Positions 15,456-23,886 of a stretch of DNA of 45,604 nucleotides are shown here, one piece after another. Source of the DNA: Candidatus Saganbacteria bacterium (GTDB lineage: Bacteria > Margulisbacteria > WOR-1 > O2-12-FULL-45-9 > XYB2-FULL-48-7); the NCBI GenBank assembly GCA_016939335.1, contig JAFGHC010000003.1, forward strand, positions 1-45,604. Direction: 5' to 3'. A model generated the notes under the pieces. That model worked only from the letters and a program-made list of their open reading frames with translations. It made no database searches and had not been told where the DNA came from. The translations under genes and the position numbers were made by a program. How positions within the stretch are numbered: position 1 is the first letter of the stretch; the number at the start of each line of letters is the position of its first letter.

Positions 15456-15872
15456 TCAAGCCGCAACCAGCACAATGAACATGTAAAGCGCGCTGACGAT
15501 CAGCGCCACGCCCATGTTCTTGCGGGCATTTAGGATAAGTTCATCGGTGGAGATCAAGAGTTGATCAGCGGCCGAAGTTAAACCACCGAGCCAATCGGGC
15601 AGGAAGACGTACAGCGCGCCAATGGCTATGACCACAGCGCCGCTGACTCCCAGATACCAAAGAGAAGCAAAAGCGCGGGCCACGGAGAAGAGCCAGCCGC
15701 CGGCAATGATCAGCGCCAGGCCGGCCGGGACCCGGACCGCGTACAGCTTGGGGTCGAGGTGAAAAACCTGCCGGTTGAACCAGCCGACGGCCTGCTCGAT
15801 CCGCTCGTCGGCAAAGAGCAGAGCGCAGCCGGCCAGCAAGCTGATCGCTACCACAAAAACCAGCCACCCCAT
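15456..15872 (-). CDS. Small integral membrane protein of the pilus locus
   Basis: 138 aa from ATG 15872, chosen because GGGGGGAG lies just upstream; the 167-aa track ORF would begin inside the promoter region. Four hydrophobic segments: WLVFVVAISLLAGCALLF, ALIIAGGWLFSVA, LWYLGVSGAVVIAIGALYVF and the C-terminal VALIVSALYMFIVLVAA. I do not recognise a family. It lies between pilC and the two prepilins behind a strong promoter of its own, which suggests a role in pilus biogenesis, but this is context only. Confidence 0.7.
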   Translation of the reverse strand: MGWLVFVVAISLLAGCALLFADERIEQAVGWFNRQVFHLDPKLYAVRVPAGLALIIAGGWLFSVARAFASLWYLGVSGAVVIAIGALYVFLPDWLGGLTSAADQLLISTDELILNARKNMGVALIVSALYMFIVLVAA

Positions 15873-15939
15873 AACTCCCCCCTTTCGGCCGGTGGCGCTC
15901 ACCCGGCGCAACAACCACCCGGCGGCGCTACTAACGCGA

Positions 15940-15967
15940 ATTATAACTGCCGCCGCCAATTTGTCAA
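15940..15967 (-). promoter_or_regulatory. Near-consensus promoter for the membrane protein-pilin unit
   Basis: TTGACA (15962-15967), 16-bp spacer, TATAAT (15940-15945) on the minus strand, between pilC and the small membrane gene. It gives a leader of about 60 nt and lets the pilins be expressed apart from pilB/pilC. Confidence 0.7.
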
Positions 15968-15980
15968 GTGGGTTTGGCCT

Positions 15981-17204
15981 TTAAGTCTTGAAAACCCTGA
16001 TCAGCTCCCACATCGGCAAAAGGATCCCCAGCGCAAAGACCATCAGCACTCCCGCCAGGCCGAAGATCATCAGCGGTTCGATCAGCGGCGTCAAGTTATT
16101 GACGGTATAGTCGATCTCACGGTCAAAATAATCGGCCAGTTTGTTAAGCATCGCCTCCAGGGTGCCGGCCTTTTCGCCGATGGCGACCATGGAAACGGAG
16201 ATCGGGGGGAAATACTTGCTTTCTTTCATCAGCTCCGCCAGCCCCCGCCCCGTCGCCACGCCGTCGCGCAGGCCAAGCACCACTCCCCCCAGCACTTTGT
16301 TCTCGATCGTGGCGGCGGTCACGGCCAGCGCTTCCAGGACCGGGATGCCGGAACCAAGCATGGCCGAGAGCATGCGGCCGAAGCGGGAGAGATAAATTTT
16401 AGTGAACAGCGGGCCGAACGGGGGGAGCCGCAGCATCAGGCCATCCCAGGCGTAGCGCCCCCGTTCGGTCGCCAGCGTGCGGATAAAGGCGTAATAGCCG
16501 CCGACCACGACCGACACGCACCAGTACCAGTAGTGCACCATGAAATAGTTGGCGCCGATCAGCATGCGCGTCGGCAGGGGCAGTTCCGCCTTGAAGGAGG
16601 CAAAGAAAGAGACAAAGCGGGGAATGACGAAGACCGTCAGTATGATGAAAGCGGCGATCAGGACGAAGACCACAATGATCGGATAACGGGTCGCGCCCTT
16701 GATCTTGTCGGAGGTTTCCAGGTCTTTTTCCATGATCGTTGAGACGCGGTCGAGCACCTGGGGCAGGATACCGGCTTTTTCACCGCCCCGGACCATGTTG
16801 ATGAGCAGCGCCGGAAAAACCTTGTCGTACCTGACCAGGGCGTCGGAAAAAGCCGCCCCCCCCTCGATCTCTCTTTTGACTTCGATGATCACGTTCTGGA
16901 ACTTGCGGTTGCTGATCTGCTCGGACAGGGCGTCAAGGCTGTTGATCAGCGGCACGCCGGCCTCCAGCGTCGAAGCCAGCTGGCGGCAAAAAACGACCAT
17001 GTCCTGGGACCTGATCTTCTGGATCGAGATCAGGAATTCTTCCAGCCCTTCGCCCGCGCCGACCGACTCGGTCGGCTCGATCGCCACCGGGCTCAAGCCC
17101 TGGCGCGCCAGCTGCACGGCCGCGGCCCGCTGGTTCTCGGCCTCCAGTTTGCCGGCAGTCAAGACCCCCGCCCGGTCCCTGGCCCGGTAATTAAAACTAG
17201 TCAA
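15981..17204 (-). CDS. pilC: Type IV pilus / type II secretion platform protein (PilC/GspF)
   Basis: 407 aa, full length. Inner-membrane platform that couples the assembly ATPase to pilin extraction. Begins FNYRARDRAGVLTAGKLEAE, typical of the family, with two T2SSF cytoplasmic domains (about 65-190 and 270-390) containing LASTLEAGVPLINSLD and MLGSGIPVLEALAVTA, and three hydrophobic segments near 170, 220 and 380. Overlaps pilB by 8 bp. Either pilus or T2SS use is possible; no GspD secretin or GspC is present, which favours a type IV pilus. Confidence 0.93.
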   Translation of the reverse strand: MTSFNYRARDRAGVLTAGKLEAENQRAAAVQLARQGLSPVAIEPTESVGAGEGLEEFLISIQKIRSQDMVVFCRQLASTLEAGVPLINSLDALSEQISNRKFQNVIIEVKREIEGGAAFSDALVRYDKVFPALLINMVRGGEKAGILPQVLDRVSTIMEKDLETSDKIKGATRYPIIVVFVLIAAFIILTVFVIPRFVSFFASFKAELPLPTRMLIGANYFMVHYWYWCVSVVVGGYYAFIRTLATERGRYAWDGLMLRLPPFGPLFTKIYLSRFGRMLSAMLGSGIPVLEALAVTAATIENKVLGGVVLGLRDGVATGRGLAELMKESKYFPPISVSMVAIGEKAGTLEAMLNKLADYFDREIDYTVNNLTPLIEPLMIFGLAGVLMVFALGILLPMWELIRVFKT

Positions 17205-18858
17205 GCTGGGTCACCCGGAAAACCTCATCGATCGTCGTCAGCCCCTCTTTCGCTTTGCGCAAGCCGTCATCGCGCATTGTCTTCATGCCGCCCGCCACTG
17301 CCGCCTGCTTGAGCTCGGTCGTCGAGGCCCGGCGCAAGATCAGCTCCTGGATCTTCAGGTCGACCACCAGGATCTCGAAGATCGCCGTCCGGCCGCGGTA
17401 ACCGGTATTGCGGCAGTTCTTGCAGCCTTTGCCGTGGAAAAACTGGACCCGTTCGTTCGGGCTCAGGCCGAGTTTCTGCAGCACTTCGGGCGGCGGCTCA
17501 AACGGCTCCTTGCACTTGGGACAGATCGCCCTGAGCAGGCGCTGGGCAACCGACGCCGCCATGGCCGAAGCGATCAGGAACGGCTCCACTCCCATGTTGA
17601 CCAGGCGGCCCAGACTGCCGGCGGCGTCGTTGGTGTGCAGAGTGGAAAAGACCAGATGGCCGGTCAGCGCCGACTGGATGGCGACACGGGCAGTGTCTTC
17701 ATCGCGGACCTCGCCCACCAGCAAAACATCGGGGTCCTGGCGCAGCATCGAACGGAGCGCGTTGGCGAATTCCAGGCCGGCCTTGACATTGACCTGGGCC
17801 TGCCTGACGCCGGGCAGCTCGTACTCGACCGGGTCCTCGATCGTCATGATGTTTTTTTCCGGCGTCACGATGCGGTTAAGGGTCGAATAAAGGGTCGTGG
17901 TCTTGCCCGAGCCGGTCGGCCCCGTCACCAGAACGATGCCGAAAGGGCGCTTGATCACTTCGATGAAGGCCCTCATCACCTCGTCGCCAAGGCCGAGCTG
18001 CTCCAGGGTGATCATGACGTTGCTTTTATCAAGCAGGCGCATGACGATCGATTCGCCGTAAATGATGGGGTAGACCGAGACCCTGACGTCGATCGATTTC
18101 CCTTCGGCCTTCAGCTCAAAACGGCCGTCCTGCGGCAGGCGCGACTCGGCGATGTCCATTTTGCCCATGACCTTGACGCGGGTGATGAGCGAAGGCAAAA
18201 GGTAAAGCGGCGCGGTCGAGACGTCGCGCATCATGCCGTCGATCCGGTAGCGGACGCGGATGTGCTTCTCGGTCGGCTCGATGTGCACGTCGGACGCCCC
18301 CTCGGCGATCGCCCGGACGATCAGCAAATTGACCAGCTTGATGACCGGCGCGTCATCCGTCAGGGCGGCGGCCGGCGCCGCTTTGGCCGCGCCAACGTCC
18401 TTGATCAGCGCTTCGACCGAACCGGAAACGCCGTAATACTGGGTGATCGCCGTGTCGATCTCCTTGCTGGTCGCCACCATCGGCTCGACATCGCATTTGC
18501 TCTTGTTCCGGACCTCATCAAGCGCCAGCACGTCAAAAGGATCGACGATGGCGATCGTCAGCACGTCACCGACCTTGAAGAGCGGGATCAATTTATATTT
18601 GCGGGCGATCTGGATCGGCACCAGCTCGATGGTCTTCTGGTCGACCAGATAACTGGAAAGGTCGACCCGGGGTATCTCCATCTCTTTTTCCAGGAAAGTG
18701 ATCAGGGTCTCTTCGTTGATCAACCCTTTGTGCAGCAAACTCTTGATCAGCGTCTCGCCGGTGCGCCGGCCCTCTTCGATCGCTTCCTTGACCTGCGCTT
18801 CGTTGAGCAAGCCGCTGCTGACCAGGCAGTCGCGCAGCGATTTACTTTGATCGACCAT
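17197..18858 (-). CDS. pilB: Type IV pilus assembly ATPase (PilB/GspE)
   Basis: 553 aa. The N-terminal T2SSE_N (MshEN) domain covers about residues 10-150, then the ATPase domain with Walker A GPTGSGKTTTLYST near 312, the Asp box TIEDPVEYELPG, Walker B DPDVLLVGEVRDEDTA and the His box TGHLVFSTLHTNDAAGS. A zinc tetracysteine motif (CPKC near 443 and CKNC near 477) is intact, as in extension ATPases and unlike PilT. MshEN domains often bind cyclic di-GMP, so pilus extension may respond to it. Overlaps the upstream response regulator by 17 bp. Confidence 0.95.
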   Translation of the reverse strand: MVDQSKSLRDCLVSSGLLNEAQVKEAIEEGRRTGETLIKSLLHKGLINEETLITFLEKEMEIPRVDLSSYLVDQKTIELVPIQIARKYKLIPLFKVGDVLTIAIVDPFDVLALDEVRNKSKCDVEPMVATSKEIDTAITQYYGVSGSVEALIKDVGAAKAAPAAALTDDAPVIKLVNLLIVRAIAEGASDVHIEPTEKHIRVRYRIDGMMRDVSTAPLYLLPSLITRVKVMGKMDIAESRLPQDGRFELKAEGKSIDVRVSVYPIIYGESIVMRLLDKSNVMITLEQLGLGDEVMRAFIEVIKRPFGIVLVTGPTGSGKTTTLYSTLNRIVTPEKNIMTIEDPVEYELPGVRQAQVNVKAGLEFANALRSMLRQDPDVLLVGEVRDEDTARVAIQSALTGHLVFSTLHTNDAAGSLGRLVNMGVEPFLIASAMAASVAQRLLRAICPKCKEPFEPPPEVLQKLGLSPNERVQFFHGKGCKNCRNTGYRGRTAIFEILVVDLKIQELILRRASTTELKQAAVAGGMKTMRDDGLRKAKEGLTTIDEVFRVTQLD

Positions 18859-19252
18859 TGGCTCTCTTCCCCTTCCCGGCCAGGACCGCAGCGATCCGCT
18901 CCAGCAGCTCGGCGGTTTCGAACGGTTTGGTCAAGTAACCTTCGACCCCGACCGCCGGCTCGGGCGCGCCGGTCCTTTCCTGGCCAGCCGCCGTCAGTAT
19001 GATGATCGGTATCCGGCGGTACCGGTCATCGGATTTTAGCACACGGGCGACCTCATAGCCATCGACTTCCGGCAGCATGACGTCGAGCAGGACCAGGCCG
19101 GGCTTCTCGTCGCGGACCTTGGCCAGCGCCTCGGCGCCGTCCCGGGCGACGGCGACCTGATAATTTTGCGCGGTCAGCAAGAGGGTCAGCAGCGAAACGA
19201 CGTCCGGTTCGTCGTCCACCACCAGTATTTTTTTCGGCTCTTTACCCGCCAT
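18842..19252 (-). CDS. Stand-alone response regulator receiver protein
   Basis: 136 aa, one CheY-like receiver domain and no output domain. Seen: the acidic pair in ILVVDDEPD near residue 10, phospho-acceptor Asp in LVLLDVMLPEVDGYE near residue 55, ILTAAG with the conserved Thr, and LTKPFE with the conserved Lys. Heads the pilB-pilC operon with a 17-bp overlap, so it probably acts by protein contact on the pilus motor, as PilG/PilH-type regulators do; that is inference. The partner kinase is not in the window. A mirrored extended -10 sits 13 nt upstream, giving almost no leader. Confidence 0.9.
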   Translation of the reverse strand: MAGKEPKKILVVDDEPDVVSLLTLLLTAQNYQVAVARDGAEALAKVRDEKPGLVLLDVMLPEVDGYEVARVLKSDDRYRRIPIIILTAAGQERTGAPEPAVGVEGYLTKPFETAELLERIAAVLAGKGKRANGRSK

Positions 19253-19265
19253 TTTAGTCAGCGAA

Positions 19266-19274
19266 ATTATAACA
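19266..19274 (-). promoter_or_regulatory. Extended -10 for the response regulator-pilus operon
   Basis: Minus strand TGTTATAAT, half of a symmetric palindrome shared with the hflX promoter. The ATG at 19252 is 13 nt beyond, so the mRNA leader would be about 5-7 nt. Confidence 0.5.
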
Positions 19275-19284
19275 CAGTCCCCCG

Positions 19285-19293
19285 TGTTATAAT
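19285..19293 (+). promoter_or_regulatory. Extended -10 for hflX
   Basis: TGTTATAAT followed by AGTTTTA and the ATG at 19301. The predicted transcription start coincides with the ATG, so the message is probably leaderless. Confidence 0.55.
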
Positions 19294-19300
19294 AGTTTTA

Positions 19301-20401
19301 ATGAAAGTTCACGGCTTTGCCTCCGCCGACGTCATTGCCCGCGCGGAACGGGCCTTTCTGGTCGGCCTCGAATTCCAAAATGAACCCCCGCTCCTCTCCG
19401 AACTCGCCCGTCTGGCCGAAACCGCCGGCGCCCGCGTGGCCGGCCGCCTGGCGCAAAAAAGGGCGGCGCCCGATCCCGGTTATTTCCTCGGTTCGGGCAA
19501 GCTGGAGGAGCTCAAGGCGCGCTGCGCCGCCGCCGCGGCCGAGCTGGTGATCTTCGATCACGATTTGAGCCCGGCGCAGGCCAGGAACCTCGAACAGGCG
19601 CTGGGGCTCAAGGTCATCGACCGGACCGAGCTGATCCTCGATATTTTCGCCCAGCACGCCAGGAGCCGCGAAGGCCGGCTGCAGGTCGAACTGGCCCAGT
19701 CGCAGTTCCGGCTCTCCCACCTGACCGGACAGGGCGCCAGCCTCTCGCGGCTGGGCGGCGGCATCGGCACGCGGGGGCCGGGCGAGACCAAGCTCGAGTA
19801 CGACCGGCGGGCGCTGCGCGCCAGGATCGCCCGGCTAAAAGAGGAGATCGAAAAAGTGCGGCTGGAACGCCAGCGCAAAAGGGAGAAGCGGCGCGGCAGC
19901 CTGATCCCGGTCGCCGCGCTGGTCGGCTACACCAACGCGGGCAAGTCGACGCTGCTGAACGCCTTGACCCGGGCGGGCGTCCTGACGCAGGACAAATTGT
20001 TCGCCACGCTCGACCCGACGACGCGTCGGCTCTGCTTGCCGTCGGGAAAAGTGGCCCTGCTGACCGACACGGTCGGCCTGATCCAGAAGCTCCCCCATCA
20101 ACTTGTCGCCGCCTTCCACGCCACGCTGGAAGAAATAACCGACGCCGACCTGCTTATCCATGTGGTCGACAGCGCCAATCCCGATTACGAGCGGCAGATC
20201 AGCGCGGTCTACCGGGTGCTGGAGGAATTAAAGAGCATTACTAAGCCGATGATCACCGTATTCAATAAAGCCGACAAATGCGGGAAGAAGGTCGCGAAGA
20301 AAGTCCTGAGTAAATACAAACCGGCGGTGGCGCTCTCCGCCCTGAACGGAACCGGGCTGGCAAGCCTGCTGGCCGAGCTGGACGGGCAGATCCGTCAATA
20401 A
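19301..20401 (+). CDS. hflX: GTPase HflX
   Basis: 366 aa from ATG 19301; the longer track ORF runs back into the divergent gene. A ribosome-associated GTPase that splits or rescues 70S ribosomes under stress. The N-terminal HflX domain has GYFLGSGKLEEL and the linker signature GGGIGTRGPGETKLEYDRR. The G domain has G1 GYTNAGKST near 209, G3 DTVGLI near 254 and G4 NKAD near 321. The only protein gene on the plus strand. Its 3' end overlaps the convergent radical SAM gene by 7 bp with no terminator between them. Confidence 0.95.
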   Translation: MKVHGFASADVIARAERAFLVGLEFQNEPPLLSELARLAETAGARVAGRLAQKRAAPDPGYFLGSGKLEELKARCAAAAAELVIFDHDLSPAQARNLEQALGLKVIDRTELILDIFAQHARSREGRLQVELAQSQFRLSHLTGQGASLSRLGGGIGTRGPGETKLEYDRRALRARIARLKEEIEKVRLERQRKREKRRGSLIPVAALVGYTNAGKSTLLNALTRAGVLTQDKLFATLDPTTRRLCLPSGKVALLTDTVGLIQKLPHQLVAAFHATLEEITDADLLIHVVDSANPDYERQISAVYRVLEELKSITKPMITVFNKADKCGKKVAKKVLSKYKPAVALSALNGTGLASLLAELDGQIRQ

Positions 20402-21357
20402 TACTGCCGGTGGCAGCAACGGAAACAGATCGGCGCGGAAACGCCCTTTTTAATGATACCGGCGCGGAAGCGGCGGTATTTTCCGTTGTTCCAGATCGCG
20501 GCCAAATCCTCCGTGAGCGCGTTCCCCATTTTCTCATCCACCTCGTCGCAAGGGATTATGTCGCCATTCGGCTGGATAAAAAGGACGAACCAGGGAAAAA
20601 CACATTTATCCTTATAAGGAAAAGCCGGATCGGTGTAATATTTTTTTATGTCCCCGGGCTTTATTTCGGGCAGGAACAAAATCGGGAACCCGGCTCTCTT
20701 GCTCTTGAGTCCCTTGACCTGCTCTGCCACCACCTCCGGATCAATGTCCGGCGGGGCGCTTTTGGCAAAAGTCGCGTGCTGGAAGGTCAGACTGTTCACC
20801 CGGCCGCCGGCCAAGGCCGCCGCGATGCGCGTCAGCTCTTTCTGATTGCTCCGGTTGATCGGGCAATTAATATTTATCTTGATATGACCGAGCTGCCCCG
20901 CTAACTTTAGCGCGTTATTAATATCCAGGGTATTGAGCGAGATATTTATTTCCTTAAGCTGCCGGACCGCTTGCAAGCCAGCGAGATACTTGCCCAGCTC
21001 GACGCCGTTGGTCGTCAGGGACAGGCGGTAGCCGCACCCGGCGAACAGCCGCACGATCTCCATGAAATCGCGATTGACGGTCGGCTCGCCGCCGAACAAG
21101 TGGATGCGGGGCCGGTGGCGAAATGAGCGGCGCAGATTTTCTTCGATCCGCCGGGCGCCGGCCAGCGTCAGGTCGGGATATCTGTCCCTTTTCTCCGGCG
21201 CCTGATAACAGAACTCACAGCGCAGGTTGCAGCGGTAAGTCGGGAGCAACTCGACAAAGCGCGGCGCCAGCGGCGCGTAACCGCCGAACAGGAAGACCAG
21301 ATTGAGCAGTTTGCCGGCAAAAGTATTGGGCAGATTCTGCAGTTTTTTCAGGTTCAT
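20395..21357 (-). CDS. Radical SAM protein with SPASM-like C-terminus
   Basis: 320 aa from ATG 21357, which follows the GT2 stop by 2 bp; the longer track ORF is a frame extension into that gene. The radical SAM motif CNLRCEFC lies near residue 45, then the SAM-binding GGEPTVNRDF and TTNGVEL. The C-terminal part has CVFPWFVLFIQPNGDIIPCDE and a final CFRCC, the cysteine pattern of SPASM/twitch auxiliary-cluster domains. Such enzymes modify peptides or sugars; the substrate is not evident. Co-translated with a GT2 and two membrane proteins, so a role in envelope polymer synthesis is plausible. Confidence 0.85.
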   Translation of the reverse strand: MNLKKLQNLPNTFAGKLLNLVFLFGGYAPLAPRFVELLPTYRCNLRCEFCYQAPEKRDRYPDLTLAGARRIEENLRRSFRHRPRIHLFGGEPTVNRDFMEIVRLFAGCGYRLSLTTNGVELGKYLAGLQAVRQLKEINISLNTLDINNALKLAGQLGHIKININCPINRSNQKELTRIAAALAGGRVNSLTFQHATFAKSAPPDIDPEVVAEQVKGLKSKRAGFPILFLPEIKPGDIKKYYTDPAFPYKDKCVFPWFVLFIQPNGDIIPCDEVDEKMGNALTEDLAAIWNNGKYRRFRAGIIKKGVSAPICFRCCHRQYY

Positions 21358-21359
21358 GC

Positions 21360-22520
21360 CTATTTTATCTTCAGGTAGAACAGGCTCAATAAGAACGAGC
21401 TGTACACCAGCTGGACGCCGAAAGTGAGGCTGGTGATGGCGCAAACCGCCAGGTCGAAGCGCAACAGGAGCGAGAGGGACGGCCAAAGACCGAGGTATGA
21501 GACCAGAAGATACAACAGGCCAAGCGCCCCCGCCCCGATCAGAGCCAGGCCGCCTAACAGCCCGCGCTCGAGGGTGAAATGCCTCTGCAGAAAAATGATG
21601 CTTTTCTTTTCGGCGTCAAAGTGCCGGGAAAAGCTGAAGACTTCCGCGGCCAGGCCCAGGCCGGTGATCTGGGCGCCCAGCAGGAAAAGCAGCATGAAAG
21701 AGAGCATATGATTTTGCGTCACGACCGGCAGCCACAAGCCGGGCGAAAAAACGTCCCGCAAAACCAGCGCTGCCAGCCCCGCCAGGCCCGCCGCGGCCAG
21801 GCACAGCCCCGGCACAATGAACACCCAATCGGGCCGGAAGAGGAGCATAAAACGGAGGTGCCGCCAGCCGTCCGGCCAGGTGTTGAGGTGCGGTTTGCGC
21901 CCCCGCCGGTCGCGGTAAAGATTGCAGGGGATCTCCGCGATCTTCAATTTGCAGAGCGCGGCCTTGACGATCATTTCGGTCGCGAACTCCATCCCCTCGA
22001 CCTTGAGCTGCATCCGGTTAAAAGCTTCTTTGGTCAGGGCCCGCATCCCGCAGTTAACGTCGCCGATCCGCGTTTTAAAAAAGAAACCGGCCAGCCGGCT
22101 CAAGACCGGGGTGCCCAGATAGCGGTGAAGCGGCGGCATCGCCCCCGCCTCGATCCGCCCCCGGAACCGGTTGCCGATGACCAGATCATAGCCCGCTTCG
22201 ATCTTATTGACGAACGGCGCGATCTCGTCGAAATGGTAGGAATCGTCCGCGTCGCCCATGACCAGTATCCCGCCGTGCGCCGACTGAAAGCCCTCGATCA
22301 AGGCCGCGCCGTAACCTCGGGCAGCGGCCCTGACCACGCGGGCGCCAGCCTGTTGCGCGACCCGTTCGGAACCGTCGGTCGAGCCGTTGTCGGCGACCAC
22401 GACTTCGCCTTCCCGCCCCAGTTCCTTAAGCGCGCGGCGAGCCCGCTCCACGCAGAGGCCGAGCGACCTCGCTTCGTTCAGGCAGGGAATGACCACGGAG
22501 ATCAAACACTTATCCGTCAT
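21360..22520 (-). CDS. Family 2 glycosyltransferase (polyprenyl-phosphate type) with membrane tail
   Basis: 386 aa. A GT-A domain (about 1-230) opens with VVIPCLNEARSL and has ADNGSTDGS, the metal-binding DADDSYHF (DxD) and GNRFRG; NCGMRALTKEAF matches the DPM1/GtrB-like subgroup that loads a sugar onto a polyprenyl phosphate. Four hydrophobic segments follow (about 240-380). It would supply lipid-linked sugar on the cytoplasmic face to the GT-C enzymes encoded nearby. Overlaps the upstream membrane gene by 11 bp. Sugar specificity unknown. Confidence 0.88.
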   Translation of the reverse strand: MTDKCLISVVIPCLNEARSLGLCVERARRALKELGREGEVVVADNGSTDGSERVAQQAGARVVRAAARGYGAALIEGFQSAHGGILVMGDADDSYHFDEIAPFVNKIEAGYDLVIGNRFRGRIEAGAMPPLHRYLGTPVLSRLAGFFFKTRIGDVNCGMRALTKEAFNRMQLKVEGMEFATEMIVKAALCKLKIAEIPCNLYRDRRGRKPHLNTWPDGWRHLRFMLLFRPDWVFIVPGLCLAAAGLAGLAALVLRDVFSPGLWLPVVTQNHMLSFMLLFLLGAQITGLGLAAEVFSFSRHFDAEKKSIIFLQRHFTLERGLLGGLALIGAGALGLLYLLVSYLGLWPSLSLLLRFDLAVCAITSLTFGVQLVYSSFLLSLFYLKIK

Positions 22521-23886
22521 CGCCGCTCCAAAATTCCCGCCAAGACGGCGTCAGGCAAGCCAGGGTGAAGACCGAAACGGGATAGACCATGATCCAGTGG
22601 CGGTTGAAACCGCTCTCCAGCATAAAATAAGTGTCAAGAGTGAACAAATAGAGGAAGAGGATCAGTGCATAAAACAGCAACAGGGTCAGGAGCAGATAAA
22701 AATTTTCGCGCCTGAGAGCTCGCTTGAAAAAAACGACGACCGTCGCCAGCAGAAGGAGCGGGACCAGTCCCCAAGTCCCCTGCAAGAAAAGGAGCTCGTA
22801 AACCTGTCGTTGCATTTCCAGCGCGTAACCAAGGTAGTTCGCCAAGCGTTCGCGGGTATGGATGTGATTGAAGAACAAAAACAGCTGCCAGGGCAGTCCG
22901 GTCAGCGCGTAGGCCGCAAAGTACTGCCCGCACCTGACGGCTTTTTCTTTGAGGGAGCCGTGGAAGTCTTTGCCGAGATAGACAAGCAAGACAGCCAGGC
23001 CCAAAAGATATAAAGGTTTGCCTTCCAGCTTGACCCAGGTCGTCAGCGCGACAAAGAGCGAAAAGAGCCAGAAGTGAACGTCGTCCCCTTCCTTTAACCA
23101 GCGGTAAAAGAAAATGATGCCGGTCGAGAAATAAAGGCCAACCGACACGTCGGCATAACCGATCGTGGCCAGGTAGACGATAAAAGGGGAAGAGAGCAAG
23201 ACGGTGGTGAAAAACAAGGCTCCCAGCGGCCCCTTAACTTTCCTCAGGGCGGAATAAAAAATCGTCACAAAACAAAGCAGCGCCAGCGGAAAAAAGAGCT
23301 TCGACCACTGGTCGTCCGCCACCCCCATCCAACCGAACAGCCAATAATGCATATTGGTAAGTTGTTTCGGATAATAATAGTTGCCGCCGAACTCAAGCAT
23401 TGCCTTAAAAGTATTTTGCGGGATCACTTTTTCAAAATAGAAAAGGTTGACGGCCGGCGCGGTCCAGTGGCCGCAGGTATCCCACGAATATTCTGGCTTA
23501 CTGCAGGTCTCGACAAAAACATATAAAAACGTGCTGGCGAGCAAAGCCGACAAAAACAACCAGGCCAGCGTCCGCCAGGACCAGTTTATCTTGGGCGGAA
23601 GTTTTACCGGCTTAAGCGGCAGATACCGTTCGCTTTCTTTGGCGGCAACGAACCTAGCTGCAAAGGCCATAACGATAAGGGCGCCCAGCACGAACACCCG
23701 CCCGGGGATCGCCAGGAAGAAAGAGAGGAAAACCAAGAGGCCGGTGAAGCTGACACCCGCCAGAAAACTTAGCGCCAGATATTCCGGCAGCGCAAGTTTT
23801 TTGTCCCGGTCGATAAAGGACAGGACAACATTCCCCAGGCAGAAGGTCAGCAGCAAGCCGATAATTAAACCTATATAATGTATCAT
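22510..23886 (-). CDS. Polytopic membrane protein, GT-C-like, unassigned
   Basis: 458 aa with about eleven hydrophobic segments. After two N-terminal helices and a soluble loop, the first large loop contains SWDTCGHWTAPAVNLFYF, an acidic residue in the position expected of GT-C glycosyltransferases, and later WVKLEGKPLYLLGLAVLLVY. I do not recognise a named family. Coupled by ATGA to the upstream anchored protein and overlapping the GT2, so it probably uses the GT2's lipid-linked product. The donor site assignment is tentative. Confidence 0.65.
   Translation of the reverse strand: MIHYIGLIIGLLLTFCLGNVVLSFIDRDKKLALPEYLALSFLAGVSFTGLLVFLSFFLAIPGRVFVLGALIVMAFAARFVAAKESERYLPLKPVKLPPKINWSWRTLAWLFLSALLASTFLYVFVETCSKPEYSWDTCGHWTAPAVNLFYFEKVIPQNTFKAMLEFGGNYYYPKQLTNMHYWLFGWMGVADDQWSKLFFPLALLCFVTIFYSALRKVKGPLGALFFTTVLLSSPFIVYLATIGYADVSVGLYFSTGIIFFYRWLKEGDDVHFWLFSLFVALTTWVKLEGKPLYLLGLAVLLVYLGKDFHGSLKEKAVRCGQYFAAYALTGLPWQLFLFFNHIHTRERLANYLGYALEMQRQVYELLFLQGTWGLVPLLLLATVVVFFKRALRRENFYLLLTLLLFYALILFLYLFTLDTYFMLESGFNRHWIMVYPVSVFTLACLTPSWREFWSGDDG

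Noticed and set aside
17434-19002. 522-aa plus-strand ORF opposite pilB
   Set aside because: Shadow ORF caused by high GC; the minus strand carries all PilB motifs.
14569-19252. Complete type II secretion system
   Set aside because: Only platform, ATPase and two pilins are present; no secretin, GspC, GspL/M or minor pseudopilin set is in the window.
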